Part shown: piece by piece, positions 55,361 to 64,000 of the stretch | Layout of the letters: every line of letters starts with the position of its first letter | Position numbering within the stretch: position 1 is the stretch's first letter | Assembly (NCBI RefSeq): GCF_028502605.1 | Contig: NC_079235.1 | Location: forward strand, 372,001-436,000 | Length of the DNA: 64,000 bases | DNA from: Trichoderma breve | Taxonomy: Eukaryota > Ascomycota > Sordariomycetes > Hypocreales > Hypocreaceae | Direction: 5' to 3' | The notes under the pieces: generated by a model | Told to the model about the DNA's origin: nothing | Databases searched by the model: none | Seen by the model: the letters and a program-made list of their open reading frames with translations, nothing else | Program-made: the position numbers and the translations under genes

Positions 55361-56692
55361 ATGAAGGCCCTCGTTCTTACTCCCGCAACCAAAGATGTCT
55401 CTGTTCAAGAGCTTCCCATTCCTGAGCCTCGTAATGGCGAAGTCCTCATTCACGTCCATGCCGTGGCTCTCAACCCAGTGGACGCCATCTATGCCGTGCA
55501 TCCTATTGCAGAACAAGAGCAACGTATCATTGGAACCGATTTCGCCGGTGTCATAGCTGCCGTTGGGCCTGATCTGGGGTCCTCGTCCGATCTCCGCGCC
55601 AAAGTCGGTGCGCGTGTGGCAGGATTCCACCAGGGCGGTAAGTCACTGTTCATATTAGACCACATGCTGTTTCGAATGATGCAGTGAGATGTGTATATAT
55701 ATGCTGACGATCGTCTGCGTAAAGCTTGCTCCGTAAATGATCGCCCTGGAGCTTTTGCCGAGTACATCACCGCCCCGTATGACCTGCTATGGTCGGTGCC
55801 GGACAGCATGTCGCTTGAGGCTGCTTCTGGTATTAGCATGTGTGGATTGACAGCTGCTCAAGGAGTCTTTCCTCGTCTCGGTTTCCCGTGTCCATTTGAT
55901 GGCCAAGTCAATTCTTCAACGGGTAACGCAAGTGATATTACCAATGTGCTCATCTATAGCGCATCTACCTCTCTCGGCTTATACGCCGCCCAGCTGGTTC
56001 AGCTTGCAGCTCGTGCTTCCGGCCGCAAGATCCGTCTTATCGGCACAGCGAGCCCTTCTAAGCATGATTTCCTTCGCCAGGCGCCATATAATTATGATGT
56101 CCTAGTTGACTACCGTGACCCCAATTGGGTTGAAAAGGTGAAAGAAGCCACTGAGGGCAAGGGTATCGACCGTGCTGTGGATAGCATTTCGGAGGGTGAA
56201 TCCGTGTACAGCGTTCACAGCACCTTGAATGACAATGCAAAGATGGCTGTGTTTCGCGGGCCCAAGGGCGGCCAATATGACCCATCAGAGTTGCGCGTGA
56301 AGCCCATTTACGGCGCCGTGTGGGAAGGATTGGGCCATGAGATTGGGTATAACGGTACGTCAAGAAGAAATCTAGCAACCCTACTCACATGATATCACCA
56401 TTCCATGTCGCTAACACGCATTATAGGGGCGATTATTGCCGCTAACCCCGAGGCTCGCGTATTTGCTACAAAGTTCTTCAACTTCTTGAGCACGGCAGCG
56501 GCGGATGGCAAAGTGAAACTGGAGCCCAACCCTGTGCGACTTATGCCTGGAGGACTAGAGAGAATTGTTCCAGATGGCTTTGTGCTCTTGGGCAGCGGGA
56601 TGGTGTCACAGAGATCGAGCGCAAGCCGTAATGAGGACTATATGCGGCCTATCAGTGGAGAGAAGATGGTGTACAAAATCCTTGACGAATAA
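55361..56692 (+). CDS. MDR-superfamily enoyl reductase-like oxidoreductase, 390 aa
   Basis: Predicted exons are 55361-55637, 55725-56354 and 56427-56692, with each junction in frame. The GroES-like start KALVLTPATKDVSVQELPIP and HAVALNPVDAIYAVHP are typical of the zinc-independent medium-chain reductases, and GTDFAGVIAAVGP follows. The Rossmann part has LIYSASTSLGLYAAQL, replacing GxGxxG with the ASTSLG pattern of trans-acting enoyl reductases (LovC-, ApdC- and ToxD-like). No cluster of zinc-ligand Cys is seen. Members act in polyketide synthase partner reactions or on small enals. No PKS is in this window, so the partner, if any, lies elsewhere. Exon 1 ends at the usual position after FHQG. 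Confidence 0.87.
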
Positions 56693-57010
56693 GCGGTCCT
56701 TTTCAGCGTCTATCTGTGATAAGCTAGAAATGCCAAGACGATATCCTCAGTTTAACCTCATTAACAATTGCGATCCTACGTGGAATACTTGTGTTGTGGC
56801 GTGTCATGATGCTGATTCTCCCCGTTCCATGTACCGTTGTCGCCTCACTCGCTCAGGCATTCAGCCTTTTCTGCGGGCCCATTAGGAAAGGAAGCTGCCG
56901 GGCCTAGGAATATTATAGTAGGTGAAGACAAATGAATACAGTAACAAATATTGATACAGGATGCCAAGTAGGGAGTAGCTCAAGAGCGGATAGCCAAGGT
57001 CGCCATGTGT
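56693..57010. other. Intergenic 3' flank
   Basis: 3' UTR of the MDR gene and downstream flank of the small ORF on the other strand. Nothing further recognised. Confidence 0.4.
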
Positions 57011-57331
57011 CTATTGCGCCATCCGACCTGCCTCTCTGATATACCTATCTCGGCCATACCTGATAAGTCTCTCACTATCCCCGCATAGTCCATGTAAGAC
57101 ATACGCTTCTATCGTTGTATTCGCTCTCTGGATAGGCTTAGCAATGAAAGCGGGGCCTCTGCTCTCGGCCTTGTTTGCTTCGTGTCTATTTGGTGTCTTC
57201 CATATACGGTAGTTGCTCGAACTGGTCGGATGCTGATCGATCATCCAGGGGACGGGACAGCCCACCACTAAGAAGCACGGCTCAGGCACATGAGCAATCA
57301 AGGTACCGATCGGGCCTACGAAATGCTCCAT
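57011..57331 (-). CDS. Small hypothetical protein, 106 aa
   Basis: A single ATG-to-TAG frame. The protein composition is convincing: HVPEPCFLVVGCPVPWMID has the look of a conserved strand-turn segment, followed by the polar TSSSNYRIWKTPNRHEANK and a C-terminal helical, Arg-rich tail (DSERLIRYGRDRYIREAGRM). I have a weak recollection of short fungal proteins with a VGxPVPWxID element but cannot name a family or function. No signal peptide or membrane segment. It stands alone between the MDR gene and the peptide precursor. No intron is needed. Confidence 0.45.
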   Translation of the reverse strand: MEHFVGPIGTLIAHVPEPCFLVVGCPVPWMIDQHPTSSSNYRIWKTPNRHEANKAESRGPAFIAKPIQRANTTIEAYVLHGLCGDSERLIRYGRDRYIREAGRMAQ

Positions 57332-57994
57332 ATTGTCAAGTATATCACTGTATGTATTTTGCCGCTCAAAGCGTTAGGTGCCTTACATTAATGATGTAAC
57401 TAAAGTTCTTAGAGGTTCATGCGCATGGGTACATGAATCGCCAATAGTTTGCGGCTATACCATCACCAAAACACCAACCCAGACGCTCCGTGACCTTAAC
57501 CACCCTTCTGATGCCGCCGATCAACTCGTTACAACGGCTCATCAGAGCTCACCTGAGTCTCAACCTCTCCATCCACCTCATTCCTTGCTTTCTTACTGCT
57601 CATTTTCATGCTCCAAACAGCAGCTTAGCATCGGCAAGCTTCCAGAACAGGGCAAATTAGGCTTTAGCGCCTGACCACACAATACAATATCCACCTGCCT
57701 GATTGGGCGGCGTATCGGCACATCTTTCGGTCAAAATGCATATTATACGCATCCTGCGCGAACCTGCTTGGAGCAGGAGATAAACCTGGGGTATGAGCAG
57801 TCGAATGAGGTGCTCTGACGGAAAGCTTGGCTCGGAGGCACTTTGTTGGATATATAGGAGGCGAGGCGTCACTCCCCAGACTCGTCCTGGATCTGCCCCG
57901 GATTTTGCATTGCGCTCGCACTTGAACTGAACTTCTACACACCAAAGGCTTACATCAAACCCTTGCAACTTCACCTCTTCACCCAGAAGTCATC
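57332..57994. other. Promoter region upstream of the repeat-peptide precursor
   Basis: 663 bp without an accepted gene. Its 3' end carries the TATA element at 57851 and a CT-rich leader (cttctacacacc ... acttcacctcttcaccca) before the ATG at 57995. Confidence 0.5.
57851..57858 (+). promoter_or_regulatory. TATA-like box of the repeat-peptide precursor gene
   Basis: TATATAGG about 140 bp before the ATG, followed by a pyrimidine-rich leader. The pattern fits strong fungal promoters. Confidence 0.45.
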
Positions 57995-58360
57995 ATGAAG
58001 ACCGCCGCTTTCATCGCCGTCGCCCTCTCCGGCCTTGCCCTCGCTGCCCCCAGCATGAAGCGCGCTGGCACCGAGTGGAAGGACCTGACCGACCTCAAGT
58101 ACGCCAACTCGGTCCCCGTCTCTATTGCAAAGGGCGACCGTACCGCCGTCAAGACCGCCGAGAAGCGCGCCGCTGATGTCGCTGCCGCCGTCCCCGTCAA
58201 GGACCTCCGCAATCTCAAGTACTCCCACGACATGCCCATTGCGAAGAAGCCCGCCTCCAAGCGCGCTGCTGATGTCGCTGCCGCCGTCCCCGTCAAGGAC
58301 CTCCGCAACCTCAAGTACTCCCACGACATGCCCATTGCGAAGAAGCCCGCCTCCGCATAA
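57995..58360 (+). CDS. Secreted Kex2-type repeat-peptide precursor (KEP-like), 120-121 aa
   Basis: A single exon. Residues 1-18 are a signal peptide (MKTAAFIAVALSGLALAA). Lys-Arg pairs, the Kex2 protease site, follow at 22-23, 57-58 and 89-90, cutting the rest into three ~30-residue peptides. The second and third are nearly identical at protein and DNA level (AADVAAAVPVKDLRNLKY, then SHDMPIAKKPAS); the first is a diverged copy sharing KDL-x2-LKY-x4-P. Codons are strongly biased to GCC, GTC, CTC and AAG, as in highly expressed genes. No cysteines are present, so products would be linear unless modified. Such KEP proteins in fungi give pheromones, repellent peptides or RiPPs (dikaritins), but no UstYa-like oxidase is visible nearby. 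The activity is unknown. Confidence 0.85.
   Translation: MKTAAFIAVALSGLALAAPSMKRAGTEWKDLTDLKYANSVPVSIAKGDRTAVKTAEKRAADVAAAVPVKDLRNLKYSHDMPIAKKPASKRAADVAAAVPVKDLRNLKYSHDMPIAKKPASA
58163..58354 (+). repeat. Two direct 96-bp repeats within the peptide precursor
   Basis: Units 58163-58258 and 58259-58354 begin AAGCGCGC and differ only at a few synonymous third positions (such as gcc/gct and aat/aac). The repeat is a whole number of codons, each unit starting with the Lys-Arg site, which implies recent duplication or gene conversion of a peptide cassette. Confidence 0.9.
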
Positions 58361-59391
58361 GCGAGCCTCAACCTCTTGCGATGTGAGGAGCTTCCTTCTT
58401 GTATATAAACTTTTTTGATGGTTTGTGGCAAGCTTTCCCTAATTAAGTTGTTGTTGTGTGCTTGGACTAACATACGACTTGTAGACGCAACCACATTCTT
58501 ACGCCTGCGTATCGGGCTGTTGAAATACTTTGTCGTCGCCAGTTGTACATATTGTTCTTGGCGATGATGTCGATGCGCTAGATGTGGATGTATATATGAC
58601 TCGCTATGTATATATGAAATGCACGATTTTACTCTGCCAGAGTGCTTATATGCCTCTTTATTCCATGCCGAGTCTCTGTGATTTGATGTACTGTTTCCAA
58701 CCGTTGAATGAAACACATGTTATTTAGTCCCATCTCGTAGCAGTCATGTCCTGGAAATGCCCGCTGATTAAGACAGTAGGGTCGGTCTGAGAATACATAT
58801 CCGGAACGTGATCCGACATTTGGTCGAGCCGGCGCCCCAAGCAATGTGGGCATTGTTTCGTTTTGTAAAGGGGTTAATGCCTCACAACAGCCAATGAAGT
58901 TGTTACTCTAAAAGCCAAGCTGAAACTACTACGGCATTGCCGCTGTATTACTGCACAGCTTTGCAAAGTCTTTTTATACTGACCGACTCTGTAGATTCTC
59001 ATCGAGTCCGGTTTGTTTATGGGGCGCACTACTCTAGTAAGTCGGGGAGCATGTCACCAATATGCAACCAATAATAGGCTCTTTAGAGCTTAAACAAAGA
59101 AAAGACCGAGAATCACAGTAGGAAGACAATGAGAGTGTTCAGCAACATATGTATAACCATTGAAACCCACGCTATTCCGCAACGCTGTCATAAAGCTATG
59201 TACAATTGACGGCTAATACAACCGCCTATATACAAAATATATAAAGTAAACATCATTCGTGCCTTGAACAAATGCATCGTACTCATAACAGGCAGTGTCA
59301 TTGTCGATGAAGAGCCAGCCTCAGCCCATCAGACGCTGAAACACCAGCTCCACAGACACCACCTCTTAAACTCCATGCCAGTGCCGCGGAA
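58361..59391. other. Convergent intergenic spacer, 1031 bp
   Basis: 3' flanks of the peptide precursor and the chitosanase gene. No credible gene; frames here are short and lack features. Confidence 0.45.
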
Positions 59392-60590
59392 TTAATTGTT
59401 CGGGTCAACGGCGCACACCTTTTTAATGCAAGCCAACTCATCAGAACAATCATCATCGCTACTGCAAGAGGCACCAGCGCAGTGGCCGGCCCACGAACAG
59501 GAAGGGGGAGGAGGAGGAGGAGGAGAAGTAGACCCACTGGTGCCACACTTGCCGCTGTTGCAAGTCAAGTCATCAGAGCAATCATCATCGCTGCCGCAAG
59601 AGGCTCCGGCACAGTGGCCAGACCAGGAGCAGGTAGGCTGAGAGCCGGAAGGCTTGGTGGAGGAGGCGGGAGGGGGAGGAGTAGAGCCACCAGTGCTGCC
59701 AATACGGGCAACGAGCTGGTCACCGAGAGAGCCCAGAGAGGACTCGAAGGCACTGAAGGAGCTGGCAGCCCAGTTGGCACCGTTGGCACCGGGAACGGCA
59801 TCATTTCCGGTGAAGGCAATGTACAGAACGTCGTTGGGGTCGTGGGCAGCGTTGCCGTTGACAGCGTTGCCGTAACAGGCGCGGCCGAGAGAGTCAGAGA
59901 CCTCACCGACCAGAGGAGGGCCGTCATCACCGTTGGTGTCACCCCAGACGCCGTAGAACTAATAGCAGTGTTAGTATTGATACGCTGTTTCTGAATTGCA
60001 CTTGAATTCTTGAGATACTCACCATCTGGTTGCCGCAAACAACAGCAACAATGGACAGAGGCTGGACGTTAACAGACCGGGGGTCAAAGGTGACGTAGCC
60101 GCTCTTGCTGCCCTCGTTACCGAGAACGACGAAAGAGTGAATGTAGGCGTTGAGGTCTTTGATACCCTTCTTGTAGCCGGCGACGGTTCCCTGGAATGAG
60201 GTCTGGCCCTGAGTATCCTCAGAGCTGTCGCAGCTGCCGTCACCAGTGCCGAGAGCACCGTCGCAGTCAATGTCCATGTTGACCAAGTTGCCACCAGTGC
60301 CCTGGAGGTACATGATGCGGTAGTCGCTCAAGTGGTCACCGCAGTAGGAGAAGTCTGAGATTCATATTAGTTACCTCTTGAACGAAGCATCTTTCGACCT
60401 TTTTCTTCCTCTTTTACTACTTACTCTTGGAGTCGCCCTCCTGGCTGTAGAAGCCACCCTTGAGGATGTTCTTGCACGTGCCCTGAGCACGGATCGAGTT
60501 GTACAGACTCTGGACATTGGCGGGAATCTGGCGAGCCAGAGCGGGCGAGGCCGCAAGGGCAGCGAGCAAGAGAGCGTCGAAGCTGCGCAT
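59392..60590 (-). CDS. GH75 endo-chitosanase with two C-terminal Cys-rich modules, 354 aa
   Basis: Predicted exons (complement) are 60425-60590, 60023-60354 and 59392-59958. A signal peptide leads (MRSFDALLLAALAASPALA). The GH75 domain then carries FSYCGDHLSDYRIMYLQG, the acidic core VNMDIDCDGALGTGDGSCDS, QGQTSF, and FYGVWGDTNGDDGPPLVGEV. Asp/Glu in these blocks include the family's catalytic acids. After a Ser/Pro-rich linker come two homologous Cys modules, SWSGHCAGASCGSDDDCSDD and, across a PPPPPPP linker, SWAGHCAGASCSSDDDCSDE. These are probably chitosan- or wall-binding tails and look like an internal duplication. It would hydrolyse chitosan in fungal walls outside the cell. The TATA box is at 60681-60690. 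Confidence 0.93.
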
Positions 60591-60680
60591 TGTGATCGAG
60601 AAGTTGTCGTATGCGGTTGAGGCTGAAAGACTGGCGGTGATGAAGAATTTCTCTTGGCTTCAACGAGGGAGCCACCGAGG

Positions 60681-60691
60681 CTTTATATAAA
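60681..60691 (-). promoter_or_regulatory. TATA box of the chitosanase gene
   Basis: The minus strand reads TTTATATAAAG about 90 bp before the ATG at 60590. Confidence 0.5.
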
Positions 60692-62254
60692 CACAACATT
60701 CCATAGAAGCATTAGTTGTTTGTCTGTATGGAGAGTACTTCGGAACTCCGTGGGATGTTGTTTTAGAGCCAATTGGCCTTGCGATGTTCCGTATACGAGG
60801 TACACGACCCCCCGTTCAAGGGAATACTCCGAACCCAGCTCCAGAGCAGGTCCAGGCATTTTCCATGCTAGTGAGCTCCTCCTCGCCCCTGCGCTAGACC
60901 ATCCAGAACGTCGGCTTCCGCGGCGGGTTGCGCAGCTTGAGTCTCTTGTTGATGAGTTTCTGTGTGTCTGACCCCATGCTAGTTGTAACGTTAATGAAAG
61001 GCTTACATCCATCGAACTGCCTCTTTCGTCAACCAAGGCGAAACCCTGCCGTAGAAGGAATGACATGCTCGAGATGTTTCGCGTTAGAACTCTCTCAGGA
61101 GACTTGCAAATCGTATGAGATAATCAGCTTATGGGGTACTCTGCAGTCATGGATCGCAACTGGTGGGCAGATAATATTAAACCGCGATGAATAAGCATAA
61201 CTTCTAGCCTGCACAAGGCAGCTGAACAGGCAACTCAAGCTCGGCGTCTATCAAAGGAAGGTCAAAGTAACCAGGATTGCCTCTTGCTTTCGTCTGATCC
61301 ACAAGAGACTGACTAAACTCAAGAGTTGACGGCAATTGTCTGCATAATCTGACCGTCTGACCCTCAAGATACAGGGGGGCATTAGCATTTCCAAAAAGCT
61401 TAGCCAAAGAAAATGCCCGCCCTTTCTTTTCCAACGTTACGTTTAGTAGGAGGGCTGCGAATCAATGCCCAAATCGCCAAGTTTGGGGCACGTTTTCCGT
61501 CCCGACTGTGCCCGGTCCATCTGATGTGCGGCACGATTTGTTCGCAGGGTGGTGCAGATCTACATCCCCCCTGAGAGGCCCAATCAAAGCCAGCTGGCGG
61601 TCCAAAAACCAACCCTCTCATTTCAAGGCCGTATCAGATTGTGTGGAGAAGCTGAGCTGCAGGAATTTGTCTTGGCTAGATGCAGTCTAGCAAAATGGCT
61701 AGGGGAGCCCTGGATCAGAACACGGCCTACACCGATTGACTCCAGCTAGGCACAGAATCTCGCACTCTGCCTCGGCGATTCCACCAATGGCACTATGCAT
61801 AAACGCAGAACCAAAACAAGAATTTAGACTTATCAATGACTCTGTTGAGTTGGTTTCGCGATGGCGCAGGGATTTTGACATGTGGCCCTGGCCTGAACTC
61901 GGCACAGTAGCCGGTGGAGAAAACGTGCACTATGTATCATTGTCAGTCGTGTTATGGCTCATGCTCATGCAACGACGTCGATTCATATTGACAGAAATAG
62001 CTATACTTACTCTCCTTAGTATATGATTTATACAGACATTTCTATCTTTGCCGCCTGTGGCCATCATATCACCAAGGCGAGGCCCTATCTATCATCCGTT
62101 TTGAGAGATCATTTGGACGAGAAGGATTCTAAAGGTGCGCCAAAATGGACAGCGCTGCATATGGACTATCCAGAGATGGAAAGAGACAACAGGATACGAG
62201 CTTGCGAGCCTAGGCAAAATATCAGGAGCTCCATCTCGCACAGCATATTGCCTG

Positions 62255-62267
62255 CCCCCCCCCCCCC
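62255..62267 (+). repeat. C13 homopolymer
   Basis: Thirteen consecutive C, probably non-coding; length may be variable between strains or error-prone in sequencing. Confidence 0.8.
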
Positions 62268-63314
62268 ACTAGATGATATCACAACCATATTCCCATATTA
62301 GGAACCGATGAGCTCGTGTGTTCTCAATATGGACATGTACGCAAGGAGACTGGCTCCCCGGCTCACACATGGCAAACGTATCATCTAACACGGGCTGATT
62401 TCGTCGGCAAATATTGAGACTCAAGCTTCTTTTTAGCTCTCCCCCATATAGAGCAACGTTAACTGCATAGTGCACTTCTCCAGGTTCTACTAGTCCAATT
62501 AGCGGCCGCTTTTCTTGGACCCCCAACTTGAACCGCATTCTTGGTGCATCGTAGTTGGCAAATGTTACAGCAATCGAAGTCTACAATGCCGAGGAGAAAA
62601 GAAGGTAGATCAATCATCAATTCCGTTGTATTCCAAGTTTACAGGAATAGAGTAATTGAACTAGATAATAGCTTCGATTGGAGGACGCATTGATGCTATT
62701 CCCACGGAAATCCAATATCCACCAATTATACATGTCCAGGTCAAATGATGAGGAAGGTCTCGAAAGCCGAGGCGGCGGCGAAAGCCGTAAATCCACCAGT
62801 AGCTTCTTGGCCGATCTTCTTTATTTCCCAAAACAACTGCCGTTATCTGTAATGAATCCTTTTTAAGAGTCAGCTCCCTGTTTTGCACGGCCCAAAGCAG
62901 TATAGGCAATCGTTTACATACGCCCATTACCACCCTATTTTCCCTCGGGCGACACACACCCTCCAAGATGGAGCGCGATCGATGATACGGCTGGGCTGAT
63001 GAGATACTATGAATCATCAATAACCTGCATTAGGTAGTCTTATTGGTATGGTGCTTTGCAGCATCTTACACTAGGGGGTCATGGTTATAGCAAGGAAGTT
63101 ACCCGGCTTATAAGGTTCGATCCGAGAACTAGTAATCTTGGCATAATCATCAAATGAATGACCGTATATATATACGACAACTACTTTAGCTCTCATCCAA
63201 TGTTACATTGAATCCTCTGCCACCTCAGTATCACTAATCCCCTGCCTCTCGCGCCATACAGCAGTCCTGCATCTATTCCAAATATTTCCTTGTTATGACT
63301 CTCGCTGCGTTCTT

Positions 63315-64000
63315 TTAGGAGTGTACGACGGCAATGGACTGGATGTGCACCTCAGAAGTAACGGCCGTCTTGCCCTGGTTGTAGTTGCCACTCTTGAAGT
63401 AGCAGTTGGGAGAATCCCAATCATAGGTGCTGAGGGTCGTCTTCTTTCCATTGATGGAGATGCTCAGAACATTCTTAGAATACGACATCACATAAGTGAA
63501 GTACGTTCCCACAGGCACGTTACCAAGCTTCGTGACAATCTGGTTGTCATCGGGACTCTCCTTGACACCAACGACAATATCACCTTTGGTGCTGTAGTAC
63601 ATCTCTGCAAGCGGCTTGCTGGCTGCGGACGCAAAGACTTGGCCAATGGCAGTGCCGTGAGAGCCGTCGTCTGCCTTGACGACCTTCATGCTCACGGTAA
63701 GCGTGTTGGTTCCTGTAGGGGCCCAATCCGTGTTTTTGCCACTCTTGGGATCGACCTCGCGCAGCTCAGTACGACAGTGTTCGCTACCAGAGGTGGTGGC
63801 ACAGCCGGTGATGTCTGGATTGCCAGGCGCCGTCAGGATGAGCTCGCCATTGGACTTGTCTGTGAAGAATGTGGGGCCGGTATAGCCACTGCAGCCCTGG
63901 AGGTCTTTGCTCTTGATAGTGTCGACACTGCCATCACTGCCAGTTGGTAGCTGAAGGCTCCAGACGCTGAGGTCAAAGTTGCCTCCAGGAGCACAGCTGG
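63315..64000 (-). CDS. Glucuronan lyase-like secreted polysaccharide lyase (PL20), C-terminal 228 aa
   Basis: Complement frame open to the right edge, so the 5' end, including any signal peptide, lies outside. The visible part starts within CAPGGNFDLSVWSLQLPTG, a very characteristic opening of the alginate lyase-like fold, and contains LQGCSGYTGPTFFTDK, SEHCRTELREVDPKSG and MYYSTKGDIVVGVKESPD. The RTELRE and YFKSGNYNQG blocks are the active-site strands of the PL7/PL20 beta-jelly roll. The resemblance to the Trichoderma glucuronan lyase decides between the two families. It would cleave beta-1,4-glucuronan by beta-elimination outside the cell. It sits near the chitosanase gene, both wall-degrading. 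Confidence 0.87.
   Translation of the reverse strand, partial: SCAPGGNFDLSVWSLQLPTGSDGSVDTIKSKDLQGCSGYTGPTFFTDKSNGELILTAPGNPDITGCATTSGSEHCRTELREVDPKSGKNTDWAPTGTNTLTVSMKVVKADDGSHGTAIGQVFASAASKPLAEMYYSTKGDIVVGVKESPDDNQIVTKLGNVPVGTYFTYVMSYSKNVLSISINGKKTTLSTYDWDSPNCYFKSGNYNQGKTAVTSEVHIQSIAVVHS

Larger units (their letters stand above)
60591..63314. other. 2.7 kb intergenic region without a recognised gene
   Basis: Promoter of the chitosanase gene (tttatataaag on the minus strand at 60681-60690) and the downstream flank of the glucuronan lyase gene. Short frames at 60683-61066, 61400-61621, 61736-62026 and 62661-63020 have no family signs. A run of 13 C lies at 62255-62267. The stretch GGTTCGATCC at 63114 resembles a tRNA T-loop, but no cloverleaf was found. 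Confidence 0.4.

Noticed and set aside
57995..58360. Repeat-peptide gene as a hydrophobin or sex pheromone
   Set aside because: It has no cysteines, no CaaX end and no alpha-factor-like core, so neither class fits.
60683..61066. Minus-strand frame of 127 residues
   Set aside because: Covers the TATA box and promoter of the chitosanase gene and has no recognisable domain.
63085..63135. Possible tRNA (GGTTCGATCC T-loop-like sequence)
   Set aside because: No consistent acceptor, D or anticodon stems could be formed around it.

Overview
The window reads as gene-rich DNA from a filamentous ascomycete, most likely Hypocreales and quite possibly Trichoderma. The grounds are short GT-AG introns (mostly 48-65 nt) with CTAAC/CTGAC-like branch sites, Zn2Cys6 regulators, and secreted GH75 chitosanase and PL20-like glucuronan lyase genes. 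No rRNA, tRNA, CRISPR, plasmid origin or intact transposon was seen. Gene models were built by hand by joining frames across splice sites, so exon borders are predictions.

Layout. 0-6 kb: the 3' end of an ankyrin/WD40 gene, a decayed coding stretch, a secreted Cys-containing protein of unknown family, a YCII-like protein and a zinc-finger gene hidden by its introns. 6.7-21.7 kb: redox genes (four SDR-type reductases, a FrnE/DsbA-like oxidoreductase, an NmrA-like reductase, a Rieske protein), one Zn2Cys6 regulator and an NPP1-like secreted protein. 22-26 kb: a frame-broken SNF2 helicase pseudogene, a CTA-rich simple repeat, a 30-T tract and coding-like relics. 26.3-29.3 kb: an ADGF-type adenosine deaminase and a GFA-family protein.

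30-34 kb: a ferric reductase and a Ctr copper transporter diverge from one 0.7 kb promoter, a typical reductive metal-uptake pairing. 34-54 kb: a detoxification or catabolism island with three glutathione S-transferases, a PNPOx-FNR fusion flavoprotein, a DHA2 drug/H+ antiporter, a DapA-like aldolase lacking its Schiff-base lysine, two head-to-head nitrilases, an SDR lacking its catalytic tyrosine and two Zn2Cys6 regulators. Joint function is an inference from proximity and gene content.

55-64 kb: an enoyl-reductase-like MDR, a small conserved-looking ORF, a secreted Kex2-type repeat-peptide precursor, a GH75 chitosanase with two C-terminal Cys modules and, running off the right edge, a PL20-like glucuronan lyase. 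The repeat-peptide precursor at 57995-58360 is the best candidate for something undescribed. Other unusual points are the Lys-to-Met change in the DapA-like protein with a GC-AG intron, and the orphan secreted protein at 2.2-3.8 kb.
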